From the IMG/VR virus record IMGVR_UViG_3300024265_000006, positions 1-55,101 of that record: a stretch of 55,101 nt of DNA. The stretch is one strand, 5' to 3'. This DNA is from a virus. Both the position numbers and the translations under genes were made by a program. The notes beneath the pieces are model-generated. The model saw only the letters and a list, made by a program, of their open reading frames with translations. It searched no databases and was not told the origin of the DNA. Position 1 is the stretch's first letter. Every line of letters begins with the position of its first letter. Positions 36,888 through 46,555 of the stretch are shown one piece after another.

Positions 36888-37987
36888 ATCGGTAATATCA
36901 ACCCTGCTGTTTTGCTTGTCTGTGGCTTTTCTAAGTCTAAACTGTAAGCTTTTTGATCAACAAAAGATAGGGAGGTTAATTCACCTCCATCATTGTCAAG
37001 AGTAAAAGTAACTGAGTTACAAAGCATTGGCTCAGATTTGCCCAGGTAGTCATCGACAATCTGGTAAAGTTTATTTATCTGCCATAAGTCAGACAAAGGA
37101 TCCGTTCGGTCAACCTGATATCCAGGGACCGTAACCGAATAAACTAGCCCGCGAGCTTTTCTTATATTGGCTTCCCACTTAGCGCGAGATTCGTTCTGAT
37201 CATCTGAATTTGGAGCCTCGGCTATTAATATTAACTGCCGGCCTATTCGGACATTGGGATCGGTTACCCCTCCGTCCTGTCCCGCTACCGAATCGAGGCC
37301 AATGTCACCGGCTGAGTTCAGAGCGAAGGGGTTTAGTTGCGAGGCGAATCGATAAACATTATATCGCCCCGTTGTGTCAAAGGAAAATGAACTAGCAAGC
37401 ACGTTGTTATCTGATGCGCCGATAATGTGTTGTATGCTGCCCAGTGCTGTTTCTGCGGATCCGCTGGTTATGACAATGTCACCATCACCGTTTGAGGTTA
37501 ATAACACTTGACGCTTGCGGCTATACTTTTCGATAAAATCAAATGCATTATCAGCAGGCTCCGGCGCTGCGACATCTTGAGCCTTGCTAAATGGCTCTGT
37601 TGTTACTTCTTCAATAACCTTAATGTCAGCACCAATATTTGAAATTATTTTCTCAATGATTTCTTTTAACGTAATTGGAGCCCTAAGATCGGATATTTTA
37701 TCAATGTTGCTATCTAGCAGGTCACCAGTTTTATCGCGTCCTTGTGTTCTGATTGTATGCTCTGAGGCGTTATAGTTAACCTCCACTACCTCAATAAACC
37801 CGGTTAAAACAGGGGTGTTATTAACAATCACCCGGCAGGATTCACCGCCTTGAAAGGGTAAAGCCACTCCATCAGCAGCAACAGCCTCAAAGCTGAATGT
37901 ATTTGATAGCGCATCAAGGCGAATTTCACAACTAGCCGCCGTGAAATTATCGTATTGAACGCCATTTACCTCGAGAAGAATGGTCAT
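36884..37987 (-). CDS. Mu gpP-like baseplate hub protein (gp44)
   Basis: 367 aa. The pattern of the Mu P/late-control hub family is visible (FSFEAVAADGVALPFQGGES near the start, RGLVYSVTVPGYQVDRTDPL near 300). It forms the hub at the tail tube end, holding the spike. Order N-P-45 as in Mu. Confidence 0.85.
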   Translation of the reverse strand: MTILLEVNGVQYDNFTAASCEIRLDALSNTFSFEAVAADGVALPFQGGESCRVIVNNTPVLTGFIEVVEVNYNASEHTIRTQGRDKTGDLLDSNIDKISDLRAPITLKEIIEKIISNIGADIKVIEEVTTEPFSKAQDVAAPEPADNAFDFIEKYSRKRQVLLTSNGDGDIVITSGSAETALGSIQHIIGASDNNVLASSFSFDTTGRYNVYRFASQLNPFALNSAGDIGLDSVAGQDGGVTDPNVRIGRQLILIAEAPNSDDQNESRAKWEANIRKARGLVYSVTVPGYQVDRTDPLSDLWQINKLYQIVDDYLGKSEPMLCNSVTFTLDNDGGELTSLSFVDQKAYSLDLEKPQTSKTAGLILPI

Positions 37988-39210
37988 GCTGTTACGATCT
38001 CCACGGTTCCATCGACAAATGAAACGTCGGTTATACCATTCAATTCAAGGATCTGTGTCGCGCTAGTCGATTCAGCGTAGTACTGATAACTCAATACTCT
38101 GGCCGGGGTGGTATAAACATTAACTTCGATGATTTGTTTGAGTGTGATTTTCTGATCATCAAAAAATTGCTGAACGATTACTCGCATGTCAGTGGCCGCA
38201 GCGATTACCTCATTAGACGACCCCGAAGTCATAACCAGCTGGAACTGAACTTCAAGATCGTCGGCTGCCTCTTCAACTTCGCGCACATTCTCAAATTGAA
38301 TTTGCGAAACGTTCACGTAAGCAAAACCAAGCGTTGATGCGTTAACAGCACCATTGAGCACTGCCCGATTTTGTATGCGTTGAATGCGGCCTGCGGTAGT
38401 TGGTAAAATATTGTCCTCGTCGCTGCCACCGAACCCGAATAAACCAGCGAAGGCTTTGGATGTATTCTCAGCCGTGCCAAATAGCCCATCTATATTAGAA
38501 AAGAGATTATTAATACTAGTCGCAAGCCCTGACGGGTCGGTAATCAGACTATTAACATCAGCTGATAGTTCACCAATAAAACTGTTAAACTCGTTAATCT
38601 CATCGGCTTCCGCACCAAGGAACGAAGTTGCTTTAACAGCCTCGTCAATTATCTCGTTTATTTTATCTGCAGCGTCTCCGAAATTATTAGTAAATTTAGT
38701 TAGTACTGCGAAATTATTAGTAATGTCCGCGTTAACTGCGGCGTTAACTGAGTTATTGGCTTGGGTTAACTGAGATAATGCCGCAATCGTCTGCCGGGGA
38801 ATACCAGCATCATTCGAAACTTCAAAAGTAACATTTAAACGAGATCGGCCAAAGTCGGTGAAATCTTCGTTTATACTAAATGTCGTAGCTTTCACATTCT
38901 CGATACGACCATACAACGGGTGAATTAATTCTCCGGTCCCTTTACTTTCAATGACAGCAAGAATTGAATCTCTGTACTCAAAATACCCCTGACGGGTATT
39001 GGTGATACCGCCAGAAGTAGTAGTTCTCGGCGCGATAACAATTTGCAGGTTATAAGTTCTAGGTTTTAGCCCTTGGTCTTCAACTGTTTGGGTATCTCGA
39101 TTTGGAAATTCGTGTTTAACTGTTTTACGACCACCAGTAACAGATCCCGAATCAATGCGAATCGGGACGCCTTTGAAAAACCCATCGATGATACGTGTTG
39201 AGTCTGCCAT
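37984..39210 (-). CDS. Mu gpN-like DNA circulation / tail protein (gp43)
   Basis: 408 aa. The DNA_circ_N family pattern is present in the first 150 residues (GGRKTVKHEFPNRDTQTVED, then SRLNVTFEVSNDAGIPRQ). In Mu, N is both a tail component and implicated in protecting or circularising DNA after entry. Here the virion role is the safer reading. Confidence 0.88.
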   Translation of the reverse strand: MADSTRIIDGFFKGVPIRIDSGSVTGGRKTVKHEFPNRDTQTVEDQGLKPRTYNLQIVIAPRTTTSGGITNTRQGYFEYRDSILAVIESKGTGELIHPLYGRIENVKATTFSINEDFTDFGRSRLNVTFEVSNDAGIPRQTIAALSQLTQANNSVNAAVNADITNNFAVLTKFTNNFGDAADKINEIIDEAVKATSFLGAEADEINEFNSFIGELSADVNSLITDPSGLATSINNLFSNIDGLFGTAENTSKAFAGLFGFGGSDEDNILPTTAGRIQRIQNRAVLNGAVNASTLGFAYVNVSQIQFENVREVEEAADDLEVQFQLVMTSGSSNEVIAAATDMRVIVQQFFDDQKITLKQIIEVNVYTTPARVLSYQYYAESTSATQILELNGITDVSFVDGTVEIVTA

Positions 39211-40697
39211 TATCTTGATAACACCATGTTAACGCCCATATTCAAACCGGGACCGCCTGAAGACTTAGATTTAATCGATTCTACTATGCCTTGAGGGGCG
39301 CGTATGTTTATATTTACATCGGCTTGTGATTTTATAGTACCCGTGCCAACACCTTGAGCCGTTCCGCCCTTTTCACGCTCGAACACACCCAGGAACTTAC
39401 CACCAATTGAGAAGGCATCCGCAAAAGAAGTTCTTTGAGATCCAAAAATGTCAAGCGTAGCCACTGACGCGGCCAGCTCACCTATTGCAGTCCCAACTCC
39501 TTTAAGTAGTGCTAGTGGTATCTTTATGGCATCACCTAGAATTCCAAGCACTTCAACAACGGCAGAAAGCGAGTCCCCTAAAGCGTCAATTTGTGAGGAA
39601 TCTATCGTATCGAAAAACTTACCAAGGTTAGTTACCTGCCTTGTTAGTACGGGTTCCAGCCTAAGGAATGTTCTAATAACAATATCGTTAAGAGATATCC
39701 CTAACCTTCTAATTTTGGTATTGAACGTGCTTAGTCGTTTTTCTGCTTGTTCAGATGCTATATTTGTGCCGGTTAATTCTTTTGTCCACTGCTTGATTAG
39801 CGGGATGTTGCTACGGAGTATTAAAATAGATCTTAAATTTTCCTCTCCGAACTCTTTAATAATTTGCGTGTTGGACAAACCAAGCTTTTCGATTATCTCA
39901 AGGCTTTTAATTATGCCTATTTTTGATGGGGCTAATTGGCCGCCAGCTATCTTTTCAAGTTTTGATAAAGTACCTCGTAATGCGGTGCCGGCTTCAGCTG
40001 CTTTTAATTCTGATTTAGCAAAAACTTGAATAATGGCATTTGTTTGCTCAAAGGTCAGGCCGAACTGAGAGGCAACAGTACCTGCGTTCTTTAATGCCTC
40101 GGCTGTTTCTGCCACTTGAGACGCGCCAACTTTAGCACCAGCAGCAATGACGTTAACAAACCTCTCTGCTTCTTCGGCTCCTTTACCGAATTGATTTAAT
40201 GCACCAACGGACGCCCTAACCGCATCAGGAACGGATATGCCAGCAGCATTTGCTAATAGAAGTGCTTGCTCAGTAACAATAGACAAGCCTTTTGGATCTT
40301 TAAGTAATTCAGATTTTGCCGATGCTATCGCGGTGAATGCGTTGGCCACATCAACCTGAGCTATGGCGGCGGACTTAGCGAGCCGCAAGGACTCGTCACT
40401 GAGAAACTTTAGATTTTCACCAGCCTCGCCGGTAATTGATGACAGGTCAGCTATTGCATCTTGGAAGGCGGCACCGCGGGTTAAGAACTCACGAATTCCG
40501 AACCCGGCAATGACGGCCCCAAGTGCATTTTTAGCCACATTCTTAAGGTTGCTAAAACTGCCAGATAATTTTTTATTGATAGTCCGCGCGGCTTTATCTG
40601 CGTTTTTATCAATGCCTTTCATCTGGCGAGCAATCGTTTTAGCCTGCTTTGAAAAGCTATCTTGCAACTTGATAATATAAGAAACTTTATTACCCAT
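39210..40697 (-). CDS. Tail tape measure protein
   Basis: 495 aa. The N-terminal region is basic with coiled coil (SKQAKTIARQMKGIDKNADK), and the TP901/phage-tail TMP core follows (AAIAQVDVANAFTAIASAKS, GISVPDAVRASVGALNQFGK). Length of tape measures sets tail length, so 495 residues imply a short contractile tail, somewhat shorter than that of Mu. Start ATG 40697 overlaps the end of the frameshifted chaperone frame. Confidence 0.9.
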   Translation of the reverse strand: MGNKVSYIIKLQDSFSKQAKTIARQMKGIDKNADKAARTINKKLSGSFSNLKNVAKNALGAVIAGFGIREFLTRGAAFQDAIADLSSITGEAGENLKFLSDESLRLAKSAAIAQVDVANAFTAIASAKSELLKDPKGLSIVTEQALLLANAAGISVPDAVRASVGALNQFGKGAEEAERFVNVIAAGAKVGASQVAETAEALKNAGTVASQFGLTFEQTNAIIQVFAKSELKAAEAGTALRGTLSKLEKIAGGQLAPSKIGIIKSLEIIEKLGLSNTQIIKEFGEENLRSILILRSNIPLIKQWTKELTGTNIASEQAEKRLSTFNTKIRRLGISLNDIVIRTFLRLEPVLTRQVTNLGKFFDTIDSSQIDALGDSLSAVVEVLGILGDAIKIPLALLKGVGTAIGELAASVATLDIFGSQRTSFADAFSIGGKFLGVFEREKGGTAQGVGTGTIKSQADVNINIRAPQGIVESIKSKSSGGPGLNMGVNMVLSR

Positions 40698-41342
40698 TGG
40701 ATTCCTCTGATGCTATGGAGTTAACCTGATTGATCGTTGCATACAGTTCAGACAGCGATACCGATTCCATCCATTGAATTGTATATGCGCCGTTGGTAAA
40801 TCTGCCAAGCTGAATGCAATTTCTAATCAGTTCGGCATCACTAACGGGCCTAACGCCGTTGGCACTTTTTGTAAGTGTGCGACTTAGGCTAGTGTAAAAT
40901 TTGCAATGTATTCACCAACCATGTTTTCAAAATCATCTGGGCTCATCTTTTCCATTAATGGAGTGGTAAGTTTTTGCTCACCATCTACAAGGGCCACGTT
41001 TTCTTTTAGTAAAGCTCTGGCTTGCGCCCATACAACATTAGCTTCAACGCAAGCGCTGCCATAGATTGTTGCAATAATCATACTTGATGTTATTTGTTCA
41101 TCTTCTTTTGAATCTTCTGATTCATCGTCGCCTGAATCTTTAACAGCCTCTCTAACTATTCTGATAATTGACTGCTTAAGATCGGCAGCTTGTGAATGTT
41201 GTTTCATTGTTGGGGCAGTTAATGTAATAAATGCAGCATCTCGATTGTCACCTTTAAACGCATATTCAAACGGACTTTTTAGCTCATAAGTTATTTCTGT
41301 GACTTCTTTCATTTTTTTGGCCTCGATAGAAAGTTGGGGCAT
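40690..41342 (-). CDS. Tail assembly chaperone GT-type fusion via -1 frameshift
   Basis: Join of 41342..40896 and 40896..40690, 217 aa. The slippery heptamer A AAT TTT (40902-40896) is in register 10 nt before the zero-frame stop at 40884-40886. The -1 frame is open after it and adds LSRTLTKSANGVRPVSDAEL..., ending just inside the tape measure start. This is the arrangement of lambda G/GT-type chaperones, which is conserved in contractile and non-contractile phages. The position between tube and tape measure supports it. Confidence 0.8.
40884..41342 (-). CDS. Tail assembly chaperone, unshifted product
   Basis: 152 aa. ELKSPFEYAFKGDNRDAAFI and EKMSPDDFENMVGEYIANF are typical of the Mu gp41-like chaperone. 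The bulk of ribosomes stop at 40884; a minority shift. It keeps the tape measure soluble before tube polymerisation. Confidence 0.85.
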   Translation of the reverse strand: MPQLSIEAKKMKEVTEITYELKSPFEYAFKGDNRDAAFITLTAPTMKQHSQAADLKQSIIRIVREAVKDSGDDESEDSKEDEQITSSMIIATIYGSACVEANVVWAQARALLKENVALVDGEQKLTTPLMEKMSPDDFENMVGEYIANFTLA

Positions 41343-41354
41343 AAGCCCCGTTAA

Positions 41355-41744
41355 TTATTGTGCGGGGTTGCTGCGGAATTCTATTTCAATATTACCATCT
41401 GTAGAAGCGTTAGACTCTGGATCGTCAAGTATCGAAGCCTGAGTAAAAATTTTGGTAAAAGTAGAGCCTGTAGGCCCAACTAACTCTACTACATTATTAT
41501 TTTTATTGACTTTCCAGTCGCGTTTGTTTTTTTCGTTATCTTCGGTTGTTGGCATGGAGAATTTAACCATACCAAACTTTGTAGCTAGATCTTCTGAAAA
41601 AATCTGTTCAGTTTGGCCACCTCCGACCACAGCGTTGCGAACGCTGTACTCTCCAAACCCATCCTTCCATGATAGGGAGTCTGATGTATATCCTACAATG
41701 ACATTATTAATTAGAATGGCGATGTTATTTATTTGGTTTGACAT
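41355..41744 (-). CDS. Tail tube protein (Mu gpM-like)
   Basis: 129 aa, with LSWKDGFGEYSVRNAVVGGG in the first half, matching the Mu M-type tube family. It forms the inner tube through which DNA passes. It lies between sheath and chaperone, as in Mu. Confidence 0.85.
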   Translation of the reverse strand: MSNQINNIAILINNVIVGYTSDSLSWKDGFGEYSVRNAVVGGGQTEQIFSEDLATKFGMVKFSMPTTEDNEKNKRDWKVNKNNNVVELVGPTGSTFTKIFTQASILDDPESNASTDGNIEIEFRSNPAQ

Positions 41745-41761
41745 TATATGCCCCCTATTAA

Positions 41762-43318
41762 TTATGAAGTTGTTGAGAAGCTAATTTTCATCGTGCTAGC
41801 AATCTCGCGGATCTGAGTCACAAGAGGCACAATCATTTGGATTGTTACCTTTCCTAACGCCTTATCGATTGTTATAACTACATTATCGTTAAAGAAGTTT
41901 AGTGCATCTTCACCAGATTCTAGCAATACAAAATCTGGACCGCTTAGCTCTTGATACAAGCGCTTAAGGAATGATCTGATAACTTGCTCGTTCGCCATGT
42001 CCCGACCTTTGATAACATCACCTTCCGTTAGGCGTGATTGAGCAAAGCGAGATCGCAGATTGTTAAAGAAAAACTCTCGCGCCTGACTTGAGGTATCAAC
42101 GAAATTCAAGAACCCAAATGTTATGTCTGGATTGCCGGCAACATCAGTTTTATAGGTAGTTACAAACTCACCTGAAATAACCGTGTTATTAGCGATGTCG
42201 TTACCGATAACCGTAATGCCATCATCTTTTAGATCTTTAATTTCCGAGTCGTCAAAGCCGCGACCTGTTTGCATTGGAACGAGTTCAGCAAATGGCGTAT
42301 TGAAATACGGCTTAGATGCCAGTGCCGGACCGCCAAAGCTATCAAGAGGCCCGTTTGCTGTAATAACCAAGTCGGCAACACTGAATCCGTCAGTATCTAG
42401 CCGTAAACCTCGGAATCCTGCCCACTGTGAAGCGGTAACCATCGAAATCTCAACAATAGATGGGCCTGAATAATTGGTTTCGGTTTCTAGTTGATCACCG
42501 ATAATCACCAGGCTTTGGCTGTTCAATGCGGCACCAAGTACTTTAAGGTTTGATACCGTATCAGCCAAGGCAGTAAAGCCAACACCATCTAAAACCTTGC
42601 CGTCAGCGTTAAGTCGAGGATCAAGTAAAGATCTTAGTTCGGCAGTATCGTTAGGGTATGGCCAAACAATTGCTTGGTATCGCTTATCGCCTATTACATC
42701 AAATACAGCAGTTAAGGTCGGATCGGTTGCGCCGGATGCCATGCCTGTAACTGTGGTTGATATTCCTGCCACTGTCCCGCGTACTTCAAGCGGGATGCTA
42801 TTACCATATGTGCCGGCGTTGATTGCTGTCATCGTCACAGTGCCGGTAACATTAGCCGCAGTAACCGGAACGTCGAGATTGGCATTAACTGCCGCTTCGA
42901 TTGCCGCACCGACCGCTGTGGCCGTGTCAGTATCCGCAACTGCAACGCTGAATTTAAAGTTTCGTTCTGACCCGGCAATGACCGTTAGAGTTCCCGCTTC
43001 GGTAGCAGTGCCAGTAACCGCAATGGTGCCGGTAGCATCGACGCCTGAGCCGTTGTCATCCAGCGCTATCGCATCAACTTGTATCTGCTGGTTACGGACT
43101 TTGTTAGCTCGAATCATCGTTGCTAGCATGCCGTCACGACCAAATAGTGCGTCTTCTGCGCCGCCATTGGCGATAGATTCAACCAGTGCACCAGCAGTGG
43201 CAGAGCCAGCGGCAGTCTTTTGACCAACGAATAGGATTTTTTGTGCGGTATTGCCTACAGTTGCCGAGGCGTTAACGATATTTACCGTGACCTTTGGCTG
43301 GCGAATAGTGGTAGTCAT
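41762..43318 (-). CDS. Contractile tail sheath protein (Mu gpL-like)
   Basis: 518 aa. Sheath family features: RQPKVTVNIVNASATVGNTA near the start and the conserved C-terminal region (NVVITIDKALGKVTIQMIVP). Contraction of this sheath drives the tube through the envelope. Its presence fixes the myovirus morphology. Confidence 0.9.
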   Translation of the reverse strand: MTTTIRQPKVTVNIVNASATVGNTAQKILFVGQKTAAGSATAGALVESIANGGAEDALFGRDGMLATMIRANKVRNQQIQVDAIALDDNGSGVDATGTIAVTGTATEAGTLTVIAGSERNFKFSVAVADTDTATAVGAAIEAAVNANLDVPVTAANVTGTVTMTAINAGTYGNSIPLEVRGTVAGISTTVTGMASGATDPTLTAVFDVIGDKRYQAIVWPYPNDTAELRSLLDPRLNADGKVLDGVGFTALADTVSNLKVLGAALNSQSLVIIGDQLETETNYSGPSIVEISMVTASQWAGFRGLRLDTDGFSVADLVITANGPLDSFGGPALASKPYFNTPFAELVPMQTGRGFDDSEIKDLKDDGITVIGNDIANNTVISGEFVTTYKTDVAGNPDITFGFLNFVDTSSQAREFFFNNLRSRFAQSRLTEGDVIKGRDMANEQVIRSFLKRLYQELSGPDFVLLESGEDALNFFNDNVVITIDKALGKVTIQMIVPLVTQIREIASTMKISFSTTS

Positions 43319-43497
43319 TTAGTTTTCTCCTGTTTTGACTTGGAGGCTTTAACCACCTCGACGCAATTATCAATCTTGGCATCCTTAAGACGGCGGCGCC
43401 AGAACTTCTCTAATGGTACTCCACAACTGTCTGTCTGTATAGTTACGGTATGTCCCGCTTCATATCCAGCCATGGGCTGATTTAATTTTAGTCTCAT
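43315..43497 (-). CDS. DUF2635 protein (Mu gp38-like)
   Basis: 60 aa, PMAGYEAGHTVTIQTDSCGV then FWRRRLKDAKIDN, the DUF2635 pattern. In Mu it lies between gp37 and the sheath, as it does here. Function unknown; start overlaps the upstream stop. Confidence 0.8.
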   Translation of the reverse strand: MRLKLNQPMAGYEAGHTVTIQTDSCGVPLEKFWRRRLKDAKIDNCVEVVKASKSKQEKTK

Positions 43498-44582
43498 AAT
43501 GGTTGATCGTCCAAATCAATGTCAGTGTTAATCAAACCAGTGCCCACATCGTGAGCCTGATTCATCGTAATGTCTCTAAAGGCTACGTCTTCGTCAGCGC
43601 CAATTGTATCATCAATGCCCATTAATAACTGCATTTCAAATGTGTATCGGTGGATGTAGAAAGCGGTGTTGTACCCGTGTAGCCCGTGCTCATTAAACAT
43701 TAGGGCGTTATATTTTCCGCTTGCTAGTAAGCTGTCGAACTTTGCAAACAAGATACTTTGGCATATGGGCCTAAATAACTCCTGGGCTCGGTCCATTGCC
43801 TTGCGGCCCGATATTTGGCCTGATGTTGGGATAAACACAAATAGGCTCACGGTCTGCGCTAAAAATTGCTTGAAGTGGTTTGTGCGCTGAATGTTATCCG
43901 TTCCGTCAATTTCTAAGGTCCGGCTTTTATTGGCAACAGCATCATTAATTACAACGTATAACCACGCATCATCGGTGGCTTGCTTGGTGTATGATTCTAG
44001 GGCTCGTTCGTCGGTCGCCGCGCCTGATATTCTTGGCTGAGTCTTTGCGGTTATCGTTCCTGATGCCGGGGTAAACAATGTGCTATCGGTGATCTCATAT
44101 TCAAATGTTGTTGTTGTTGGTACAGCCGTGACCTTTTGAAGCCCGTTATAACTTTGCAAAGGGCTTGAGCCGTTTAATAACAAAGACGAGCCGGTTGAGC
44201 TTATTGGGCCACTATCGGCTATCTTGAATGTTATCGTGCGACGGTTTTTAACTTTTAAAAGCGTGAACGTCCCGTTAAATTCTGACTCGGTTGCTCCGCT
44301 AATTTCAACGGTAGTAAACGCGCCCTCGGTCATGTCGTGATCGGCACCAGTGACTAATGTAGCAACAATGCCAACCCTATCAATGCTGGTAATAGATATC
44401 GGCGTTTGAGCACCAACAACGTTAACTGATTTACCAACGGTTAAACCGTGCGCCGTGGTAGTGGTTGCGGTAACAGTGGTCCCGCTGCGAGTCAATGAGC
44501 TGACAGAAAACGAAGTCGTAAAATCGTCTACCAGTGCAGGTAACTTAGCGGATAATTGTAAAATAAAATCCTTTGCTCGCAT
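43494..44582 (-). CDS. Mu gp37-like tail protein with nested beta modules
   Basis: 362 aa. The C-terminal 170 residues match the tail-terminator-type gp37 family (GQISGRKAMDRAQELFRPIC, MLIFNEHGL-like ALMFNEHGLHGYNTAFYIHR). Residues 25-180 are an insertion that splits into a module interrupted by a second copy (65-135): the first half ends NVVGAQTP and resumes with LQSYNGLQKVTAVP ending PASGTITA. Likely caps the tail tube below the head. Confidence 0.75.
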   Translation of the reverse strand: MRAKDFILQLSAKLPALVDDFTTSFSVSSLTRSGTTVTATTTTAHGLTVGKSVNVVGAQTPISITSIDRVGIVATLVTGADHDMTEGAFTTVEISGATESEFNGTFTLLKVKNRRTITFKIADSGPISSTGSSLLLNGSSPLQSYNGLQKVTAVPTTTTFEYEITDSTLFTPASGTITAKTQPRISGAATDERALESYTKQATDDAWLYVVINDAVANKSRTLEIDGTDNIQRTNHFKQFLAQTVSLFVFIPTSGQISGRKAMDRAQELFRPICQSILFAKFDSLLASGKYNALMFNEHGLHGYNTAFYIHRYTFEMQLLMGIDDTIGADEDVAFRDITMNQAHDVGTGLINTDIDLDDQPL

Positions 44583-45052
44583 TATTTAAAAGCCTTATCG
44601 ATACCGTTTCCAAAATGTTGTGTCATGTTGCCCTGCTCTGCATTTAAAGCGTTAAGTAAGCTCGGCCTCGCTTTCATCTTGGTTGTGCCAAACTCAACAA
44701 ACTTGGCGTATTCTGGCGCCTCCTTGCCACTGCTAACACCATAACCGAATTCAATTTCGCTTGAGCCCTTTAATTGAAAACTCAATGACCGGCGCAATGT
44801 TCCGCTGCGATTAGCGTGTGTTTCACCTGGTGCGGATGATTGGTGACGCCTGCGCCGACCTGCTTTGTCTCGCCTAATATAAACAATACCAGTTTTTGCA
44901 CCTTTCAATATGTCACGACTAGCAACAGCAATAAGGCTATGCCCAACTTTAAACATGCCTTGGCGTAGGCCGCGCCTTGTTAGCTTTGGAATGTCTTTAA
45001 TAACACCAAATACCCGGTCATTTTGCCTGTCTTGTTTAAATTTAACCGTCAT
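44582..45052 (-). CDS. HK97 gp10-like head-tail connector
   Basis: 156 aa, basic, with the gp10 family pattern (YAKFVEFGTTKMKARPSLLN). In siphoviruses and myoviruses it is the neck/tail-completion protein. Adjacent to the head-tail joining protein. Confidence 0.85.
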   Translation of the reverse strand: MTVKFKQDRQNDRVFGVIKDIPKLTRRGLRQGMFKVGHSLIAVASRDILKGAKTGIVYIRRDKAGRRRRHQSSAPGETHANRSGTLRRSLSFQLKGSSEIEFGYGVSSGKEAPEYAKFVEFGTTKMKARPSLLNALNAEQGNMTQHFGNGIDKAFK

Positions 45053-45060
45053 AACTCACC

Positions 45061-45450
45061 TTAAGCTTTGCTGGCTTCCTTGTTACCACGATCAGTGCAG
45101 TGGAGTAATTGATACTGCGATCGCTCATCCAGATTTTCAACTCGTAATATATCTAGGCGTCGCCCATCGGTAAATTTAACCCATGTCTCGGCGGTTACCG
45201 CCGCGTCAAAGTTAATATAAATCCAGTGGGTAATGTCAATCTCGGTCGATACGCCATCAAAGAACGTCTTGCCACTTACCGTTTGTATCATAGCGGGCAC
45301 AGGCGGGTTCGGTGCTGTAAACTCTTCATCGAAATCAACCGTGTCAAAATCTGGCGCCTGAATGGCGCGGTTCTCAAGTGTGATTACGTTATCAAGATCG
45401 CCCAGGCAGACTTTGCGGTTTTTTCTTCGTATAAATTGACATCTAGGCAT
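45061..45450 (-). CDS. Phage head-tail joining protein (gp9/head closure)
   Basis: 129 aa. The phage_H_T_join pattern is visible: LDNVITLENRAIQAPDFDTV, then YQLLHCTDRGNKEA. It closes the head after packaging and binds the tail. Gene order matches HK97-type phages. Confidence 0.75.
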   Translation of the reverse strand: MPRCQFIRRKNRKVCLGDLDNVITLENRAIQAPDFDTVDFDEEFTAPNPPVPAMIQTVSGKTFFDGVSTEIDITHWIYINFDAAVTAETWVKFTDGRRLDILRVENLDERSQYQLLHCTDRGNKEASKA

Positions 45451-45456
45451 AATTAA

Positions 45457-46269
45457 TTATTCTTGTAATTCGTGGCCCTGAGCCGTTAAGTGAAATCGAT
45501 CGTTTCCGACGGTTAGGTCATCTTGTATCAGAAGCTGCAACTCTTCCCCTAGCGATCCATCCAGCCTAATGACAACACCATGCTTTGATTGTCCACCCCA
45601 GGTTAATCGGGAAACAAAACCTGTTTTAGTGTTGCCGCCTTTAGGCTCCAAGAACCCATGGTCAAAGCCTTGTTCTATGAAGTCTGAGTTGGATTTGAAG
45701 TTGAATTCGTTTTTAAATGTCCCGTCTGAGTTTTTTACCCGCAGAACACATCCGTTAAGTAACTCCGCGGCACTTCCAAAAGTTGTAAAATCCATCGCGC
45801 CATTGTTGACTCCTCTTATCTCCAATATGACGCGCACCATGTCACCGACTTGATTCGGAAGTGGTAATACTGAAAATACTTGCGGAGTAACAGAGCCGTC
45901 AACTAAAAGATTTTTTGATGACGCTTGAACAATACTGCCCACAATGGTGTACACCCTGTTTACTGGCTGGTCAAGTGTAATCGTGGTGGCGGTAGTTCCC
46001 GTTGCCTCGGCCTGCATAAACTTCATAGAAGTGGTATCGGCCAATTCAATCACCTCCCCTGTCGTAACCCCGTGCCCTGCTAAAACGTTAATTACACGAC
46101 TATCAATCACTGTGTCGGCCGTCAATGTAAGCAGGGCTCTACCCAACAAGAATGGAACGGTCAAAACTGGTGATGTTTGATCCTGAATGAATGCCTTTAA
46201 TGCTGTATTGCCACGATCTGAAGTTTCAAAAGAATCTGACATCCGGGTATCATAATTTATTCCTAGCAT
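45457..46269 (-). CDS. Virion-associated hypothetical protein, 270 aa
   Basis: Beta-rich protein with RVINVLAGHGVTTGEVIELA, TTITLDQPVNRVYTIVGS and WGGQSKHGVVIRLDGSLGEE. I associate this type with conserved phage structural proteins of unknown role, placed between head connector genes. A head or neck decoration is likely. Confidence 0.6.
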   Translation of the reverse strand: MLGINYDTRMSDSFETSDRGNTALKAFIQDQTSPVLTVPFLLGRALLTLTADTVIDSRVINVLAGHGVTTGEVIELADTTSMKFMQAEATGTTATTITLDQPVNRVYTIVGSIVQASSKNLLVDGSVTPQVFSVLPLPNQVGDMVRVILEIRGVNNGAMDFTTFGSAAELLNGCVLRVKNSDGTFKNEFNFKSNSDFIEQGFDHGFLEPKGGNTKTGFVSRLTWGGQSKHGVVIRLDGSLGEELQLLIQDDLTVGNDRFHLTAQGHELQE

Positions 46270-46273
46270 GCTG

Positions 46274-46528
46274 CTACCCTTCTGTTATTACTAACACTGC
46301 CGACAATCGAAGTGATCTGGCGAATATTTTTTGAGACCCTTCTATTCCATAAGTAATGTTTTTTTGGGGATGGATTACGTGACCTGATTTAACGGAGGCG
46401 TCAGGCTTTGTGGCAGCCTCGCGAACTCGGACATCATCTTCAGAGTCATTAGTTATTAACCCAGAAACTCCCTGCTGAACTTCAGTCCAGTCAATGTTGT
46501 CAACTGGAACATCTATCGTATCTGGCAT
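46274..46528 (-). CDS. Small structural-region protein, 84 aa
   Basis: Acidic first half (VDNIDWTEVQQGVSGLIT) and a beta-rich end. It lies in the head-connector cluster, so a virion role is inferred. No family recognised. Confidence 0.55.
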   Translation of the reverse strand: MPDTIDVPVDNIDWTEVQQGVSGLITNDSEDDVRVREAATKPDASVKSGHVIHPQKNITYGIEGSQKIFARSLRLSAVLVITEG

Positions 46529-46555
46529 TGCCTACCCCTAAATAAACGTCCTATT

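Noticed and set aside
36884-41744. A Mu-like transposable phage
   Set aside because: Only the tail genes are Mu-like. No MuA/MuB, Mu repressor or Mu end sequences are seen, and terS/terL and capsid are HK97-like.
42597-43223. Plus-strand 208-aa ORF
   Set aside because: Antisense to the sheath gene; low-complexity Ser/Val/Ala composition typical of a shadow frame.
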